A stretch of DNA of 16,967 nt from Rhodospirillaceae bacterium (GTDB lineage: Bacteria > Pseudomonadota > Alphaproteobacteria > Rhodospirillales > 2-02-FULL-58-16): contig DUZD01000027.1 of NCBI GenBank assembly GCA_013349695.1, positions 1-16,967 of the forward strand, in the 5' to 3' direction. The position numbers and the translations under genes were made by a program. Position 1 is the stretch's first letter, and every line of letters starts with the position of its first letter. The notes beneath the pieces are model-generated. The model was not told where the DNA came from, searched no databases, and was given only the letters and a program-made list of their open reading frames with translations. This document shows positions 14,362 to 16,967 of the stretch, piece after piece.

Positions 14362-15497
14362 TCGCCGGTAACTTTTTTGTCCCTTCCGGCCGATGCGGTT
14401 TGGCCATTTGCCGCGTGTTTCATGACCTGCTTGCGGGTCCGCCAGAATCGTAACGCCCGTTGCGCCGATTCGACCTTGATCCTGTTGTAAACGCCGAGCA
14501 AGATGATCCTGACGCTTTCCGTGCGCTTGCCGTCAACGTCGGTGAGCAATACCAAATCCGAGAAGGTCGCTTGATCGATGCCGATGGCTTTGCCGACCAC
14601 CGCCAGCATCTCGCCATTGTTATCGAAAACAATCCGTCTGGCCATGGTCAAGTCGATTTTGGCCAGGCGGGCAATAGCGGCGACAAGTTCCGGTATTCTC
14701 CCTTGACGCACCAGCGACGTCAAAAGTTGCGCATTCAATTGATTCAATCGCTCCTTTCTCAGAACGAACTTTTCCGCCGGGCTCAGCAGTTCCTCTTGAT
14801 CCTCGGCGTCGAGCCACGAGCGCGTCTCTTCCAGCATTTCGTCGACTTGTTCCTCGTCGAGATCGGCGGTGGACGACAAGATGTGCTCGCGAAGAGCCGA
14901 AGATACAAACCAGAACATCTCGTGCATCAGGTCCGACGGCAAGTCATCGCGCCTCGCCAAAGGTTCGTGCAAGGTTTCGTTATGCTTGGACCGAACCACC
15001 ATGATCTCCATGGAATCGCGCGAAATGACGGCGCCCTTGTTGCTGGCAAGCGATGCCAGGACTTTGTCGTCGCCTCTTTCGACCAGGGACTCGACGACTT
15101 CCCCGTCGACTTTTCGGCGCAGGGAAATGGCCAGAAGATGTTCCTGGCTGTGCCGTTTGACCATTTCCAGGAGGTCGGCGTTTTTGAGCACGTTGCTGTT
15201 GATGAGAACCGGCCGCGCCACCTCGATCTCGTCATTGGCCAACATGCTCACCAACCGATGCGGCGCGGCATCGATGGCCGCGAGCTTCTCCGCCAAGTGC
15301 TTGCGCACTTCCATTTCCAGCTCGAAGGCGATCTTGCCGATGATCGCCGCGAAATGATCCTTTTCGCGCTCGTTCAATTCCTCCGGCGCTTCGAGGAACA
15401 GGTCGGTAACCTCTCTCAGCAGTTCTCGGCGCTTATCAGGTGACGTTTCCTTGGCAATCCTGACCAAGCTTTCCAAATGCCCGAATTTTTCGCTCAT
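14358..15497 (-). CDS. DUF2336 family protein (alphaproteobacterial, HEAT-like helices)
   Basis: The protein has 379 residues from the ATG at 15497; an open extension of 61 residues upstream looks non-coding. The ribosome site is weak. It is almost entirely helical and charged: SLVRIAKETSPDKRRELLRE near the start, and repeated units such as LANDEIEVARPVLINSNVLK and SLVERGDDKVLASLASNKGA that look like HEAT repeats. This order, with the LLxxVTDLF opening and the VARPVL segment, matches DUF2336, a family found mainly in Alphaproteobacteria, often more than once per genome. Its function is not established. It converges on the TPR lipoprotein gene (overlapping stop codons) and diverges from the Crp/Fnr-type regulator, with 313 bases between the two starts. 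There is no signal peptide, so it is probably cytoplasmic. Confidence 0.82.
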   Translation of the reverse strand: MSEKFGHLESLVRIAKETSPDKRRELLREVTDLFLEAPEELNEREKDHFAAIIGKIAFELEMEVRKHLAEKLAAIDAAPHRLVSMLANDEIEVARPVLINSNVLKNADLLEMVKRHSQEHLLAISLRRKVDGEVVESLVERGDDKVLASLASNKGAVISRDSMEIMVVRSKHNETLHEPLARRDDLPSDLMHEMFWFVSSALREHILSSTADLDEEQVDEMLEETRSWLDAEDQEELLSPAEKFVLRKERLNQLNAQLLTSLVRQGRIPELVAAIARLAKIDLTMARRIVFDNNGEMLAVVGKAIGIDQATFSDLVLLTDVDGKRTESVRIILLGVYNRIKVESAQRALRFWRTRKQVMKHAANGQTASAGRDKKVTGD

Positions 15498-15810
15498 GGC
15501 CGCACCGACAACAAGACAAGAGATATCCCCATGGGCCGGCTGATGTCGGCCTCGGCGTGGTTGATAGGGAAACCATATGAAAATATTCCATAAGGCATGG
15601 AAAAAGCTATAGAACGGGCTCCTTCGCGGGGGCTGGTAAAAACCATGAAAAAAGCGTATCCGCACCTGTGATGAAAGCATTGCCGGGTTTCATGGTCCAG
15701 AGAAATAAACGGATTTGTTGATTCCGCATTGCCAAAAATAGGCAGCCTTGCGAAAATAGGCAGCCGCCTTTTCAAGAAAATCGTGGGCCCCGTTGCGAGG
15801 CATTTGGGTT
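15498..15810. other. Divergent DUF2336 / Crp-Fnr control region
   Basis: This 313-base AT-richer region lies between two divergent starts. It contains the tandem repeat at 15729-15765 and a loose repeat of CATG-x-AAAAA-AGC (near 15596 and 15647). No credible gene is present. Promoters for both genes must lie here, but no clear -35/-10 pair could be assigned. Confidence 0.4.
15729..15765. promoter_or_regulatory. Tandem 18-19 bp repeat, candidate operator before the Crp/Fnr gene
   Basis: TTGCCAAAAATAGGCAGCC (15729-15747) is followed directly by TTGCGAAAATAGGCAGCC (15748-15765). The first unit contains the inverted repeat TGCC-AAAAATA-GGCA. Two head-to-tail sites 45 bases before a regulator gene suggest an operator, perhaps for autoregulation. 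They do not resemble the classic TGTGA/TCACA or FNR TTGAT sites. Confidence 0.45.
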
Positions 15811-16518
15811 TTGGCGGAGAGAACTTCTTATTTCGAACAACAGGCAAGAAGCCTTGCCGACATCTCCGTTCTCGCGGAGGTGCCGCCGAAAATGATTGCC
15901 GATCTCGAGAAAAAATGCGAGTGGCAGGAATTTGCCCCCAACGACATCATCCTCGACGTTTCCGATACGACGACAAACCTTTACTTCGTCGTCAAAGGAA
16001 AGGTCAAAGCCGTGGATTTTATTAGCGAAAGCCGGCAAGTCGCCTTGGCGGAACTCGGCAAGGGGAGTTCCTTTGGCGAACTGGCGGCGGTCGACTTGAA
16101 AAAACGATCGGCGCGGATTACCGCTGTCGAACCGACCCTCGTCGCTTCCTTGTCGAGCAAGGAATTCCGGAGCCTTCTGATCGCCAGTCCCGAAACGGCG
16201 TTGGCGTTGCTGAAAAGGTTTGCCGGTTACATCCGCACCCTGAACACGCGGCTGACCACTCTCAGCACCCTGTCGCCGCATCAGCGGGTTTATTATGAAC
16301 TCCTGCGGATTGCCGAACCCAATACCCTGGGCGATGGATCATGGATCGTATCGAATATTCCCAATCACGCCGCAATCGCCGATTGGATCGGAGCGGACAA
16401 AGAGATCGTGGCGCAAGCCATCGGCAAATTGGCCCGTGACGGGATCGTCGAACGCAAGCACAAAAACCTCATCATCAAGGACCACCCCCGTCTTCAGAGG
16501 CTGGCCGACCAACATTAA
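15811..16518 (+). CDS. Crp/Fnr-family transcriptional regulator
   Basis: The protein has about 235 residues. There is no ATG at the 5' end: the frame opens at 15760 and offers TTG at 15793 or 15811. GCGAGG about 10 bases before 15811 favours that start. Residues about 20-130 are a cyclic-nucleotide-binding beta-roll, with SSFGELAAVDLKKRSARITA forming the phosphate-binding cassette. Its GEL and RSA residues are those that contact cAMP in Crp, so nucleotide binding is plausible. A long dimer helix follows (about 130-160), then a winged helix-turn-helix (IPNHAAIADWIGADKEIVAQ, AIGKLARDGIVERKHKNLII). No FNR-type cysteines for an iron-sulphur cluster are seen. Targets are unknown; the tandem sites upstream suggest autoregulation, and the divergent DUF2336 gene is a possible target. 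Confidence 0.85.
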   Translation: MAERTSYFEQQARSLADISVLAEVPPKMIADLEKKCEWQEFAPNDIILDVSDTTTNLYFVVKGKVKAVDFISESRQVALAELGKGSSFGELAAVDLKKRSARITAVEPTLVASLSSKEFRSLLIASPETALALLKRFAGYIRTLNTRLTTLSTLSPHQRVYYELLRIAEPNTLGDGSWIVSNIPNHAAIADWIGADKEIVAQAIGKLARDGIVERKHKNLIIKDHPRLQRLADQH

Positions 16519-16521
16519 GGG

Positions 16522-16658
16522 AATTCGGTGACAGCATACTAATTTATATCTTTCCGCTTGTTTGGAAATGGCAAGGCTTTTTGGCCCAAGCCAAATGGTT
16601 GGTTTTTTGGCCCATGCCAAATGGTTGGCAATGAAAATTAGTATGCTGTCACCGAATT
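16522..16658. repeat. Palindromic element, perfect 24-bp inverted ends, inner direct repeats
   Basis: AATTCGGTGACAGCATACTA (16522-16541, continuing AATT to a 24-base arm ending at 16545) is repeated in inverse at 16635-16658 without mismatch. Between the arms are two direct repeats of 25 bases (16578-16602 and 16604-16628, 24 of 25 identical) built on GGCCCAAGCCAAATGGTTGG. The element begins 3 bases after the stop of the Crp/Fnr-type gene. From memory, GGTGACAG-type ends recur as REP-like intergenic repeats linked to IS200-like (RAYT) transposases. No transposase is present here, so it would be non-autonomous. It could also act as a transcript end for the upstream gene. Confidence 0.8.
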
Positions 16659-16673
16659 TCTCTAATCTCCAGC

Positions 16674-16701
16674 TTGAAGCCGCCCGCCGGCATGTTAGAA
16701 T
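16674..16701 (+). promoter_or_regulatory. Possible sigma-70 promoter for the ExeA-like gene
   Basis: TTGAAG (16674-16679) and TAGAAT (16696-16701) are separated by 16 bases, giving 4/6 and 5/6 matches to the -35 and -10 consensus. They lie 63 bases before the ATG at 16765. The prediction rests on the motif alone. Confidence 0.35.
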
Positions 16702-16764
16702 CGAAATTTCTCTCCGGGCACGCAACGCCGGTGGCGGCAAACGCCGCCCAGGCGGGATAAGCTG

Positions 16765-16896
16765 ATGTTTCGAAGTTATTTCGGCATCGAAGAGAATCCG
16801 TTCTCCAACATGCCCGATCCGCGTTACTTGTTCATGAGCAAGCGGCACCAGGAGGCCTTGGCGCATCTTATACCAACCTGCAAAAGGAATCATTGA
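16765..16896 (+). pseudogene. ExeA/GspA-like AAA ATPase, N-terminus only, interrupted by an IS
   Basis: The ATG at 16765 opens MFRSYFGIEENPFSNMPDPR, then YLFMSKRHQEALAHL. This is the standard start of ExeA/GspA-type ATPases (FFGL-x-E-x-PFS-x-TPDPRYL-x-LS-x-RHQEALAHL), which continue with a Walker A GxxGTGKT. ExeA proteins power assembly of the type II secretin through peptidoglycan; related ATPases serve polysaccharide export. Here the family sequence stops after LAHL at about 16869, at TATA, and is followed by a few IS-derived codons (IPTCKRNH) and a stop. The gene is thus broken within its first 40 codons, unless the remainder lies beyond the IS outside the window. A possible promoter lies at 16674-16701. 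Confidence 0.7.
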
Positions 16897-16967
16897 TGCA
16901 CCCAGTCCCGGAGTCCGATTGACATGATCTTCCACGGTTGTTCGGTGAGCTGGTTCCATGCGAAGCA
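16871..16967 (-). mobile_element. IS630-like insertion sequence, one end (runs off the window)
   Basis: The break in the ExeA-like gene falls at a TATA (16869-16872), which fits the TA target preference of IS630/Tc1-mariner elements. From there a short non-coding end (TACCAACCTGCAAAAGG) leads to the 3' end of a minus-strand transposase frame stopping at 16890. The far end is outside the window. The exact junction cannot be fixed without the other end. Confidence 0.55.
16890..16967 (-). CDS. IS630-family transposase, C-terminal 25 residues (partial)
   Basis: The minus-strand frame entering from the right edge reads CFAWNQLTEQPWKIMSIGLR, then DWVHQ and a TGA at 16890. The pattern AWNxL-x2-QPW-x-IMSI-x-xRDW is the usual C-terminal tail of alphaproteobacterial IS630-type DDE transposases, as I recognise it. 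The catalytic residues lie outside the window. Position, orientation and the TA-rich junction behind it agree with an element inserted into the ExeA-like gene. The match is short, so the family call is tentative. Confidence 0.55.
   Translation of the reverse strand, partial: CFAWNQLTEQPWKIMSIGLRDWVHQ

Noticed and set aside
14460..15443. 327-codon plus-strand frame opposite the DUF2336 gene
   Set aside because: It is antisense to a well-formed helical protein gene and shows no own motifs or start signals.

Overview
The window looks like a GC-rich alphaproteobacterial chromosome, probably Rhodospirillales-like. The evidence is a FliX-type flagellar regulator, a FlgJ with only the rod-binding domain, a DksA relative with a single zinc-finger cysteine, a DUF2336 protein, and hook genes preceded by sigma-54 promoter motifs. 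Genus or species cannot be told from the sequence. No rRNA, tRNA or CRISPR array was seen.

Layout. (1) At 1-2411, minus strand, is a two-gene sugar-nucleotide unit: an NAD-dependent epimerase, then a nucleotidyltransferase-PfkB kinase fusion whose 3' end is cut off by an IS3-family element running off the left edge. (2) At 2430-2743 is a 314-bp highly structured palindromic repeat bounded by CTAG. (3) At 2904-11248, minus strand, is a flagellar hook/rod block transcribed flgE > flgI > flgJ > flgN > flgK > flgL. Sigma-54 type (GG-N10-GC) motifs precede flgE and flgI, and FlgE and FlgL carry duplicated internal domains. (4) At 11818-12831, plus strand, are fliX and a dksA-like gene, divergent from the hook genes. 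(5) At 12828-13540 are a second copy of the CTAG-bounded repeat, a broken IS1595-like transposase start, and an otherwise gene-free stretch. (6) At 13618-16518 are a TPR lipoprotein gene, a convergent DUF2336 gene and a divergent Crp/Fnr-family regulator. (7) At 16522-16967 are a third palindromic element of a different family, the first codons of an ExeA/GspA-like AAA ATPase, and an IS630-like element that interrupts that ATPase and runs off the right edge.

How the genes fit together. FlgE builds the hook, FlgI the P-ring, FlgJ assists rod assembly, FlgN is the likely chaperone for FlgK and FlgL, and FlgK/FlgL form the hook-filament junction. In Caulobacter, FliX works with the sigma-54 activator FlbD to couple hook-basal-body completion to later transcription, which agrees with the sigma-54 motifs here. 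The sugar genes may serve surface-polysaccharide or flagellin glycosylation, but that is inference from proximity only.

The most novel-looking signal is the pair of CTAG-bounded repeats (2430-2743 and 12828-12994). They share termini and a stem-loop whose paired bases change together between copies, which suggests a mobile or structured element family selected for its fold. Three different IS families and at least three palindromic repeat types in 17 kb indicate a genome with heavy transposon traffic.
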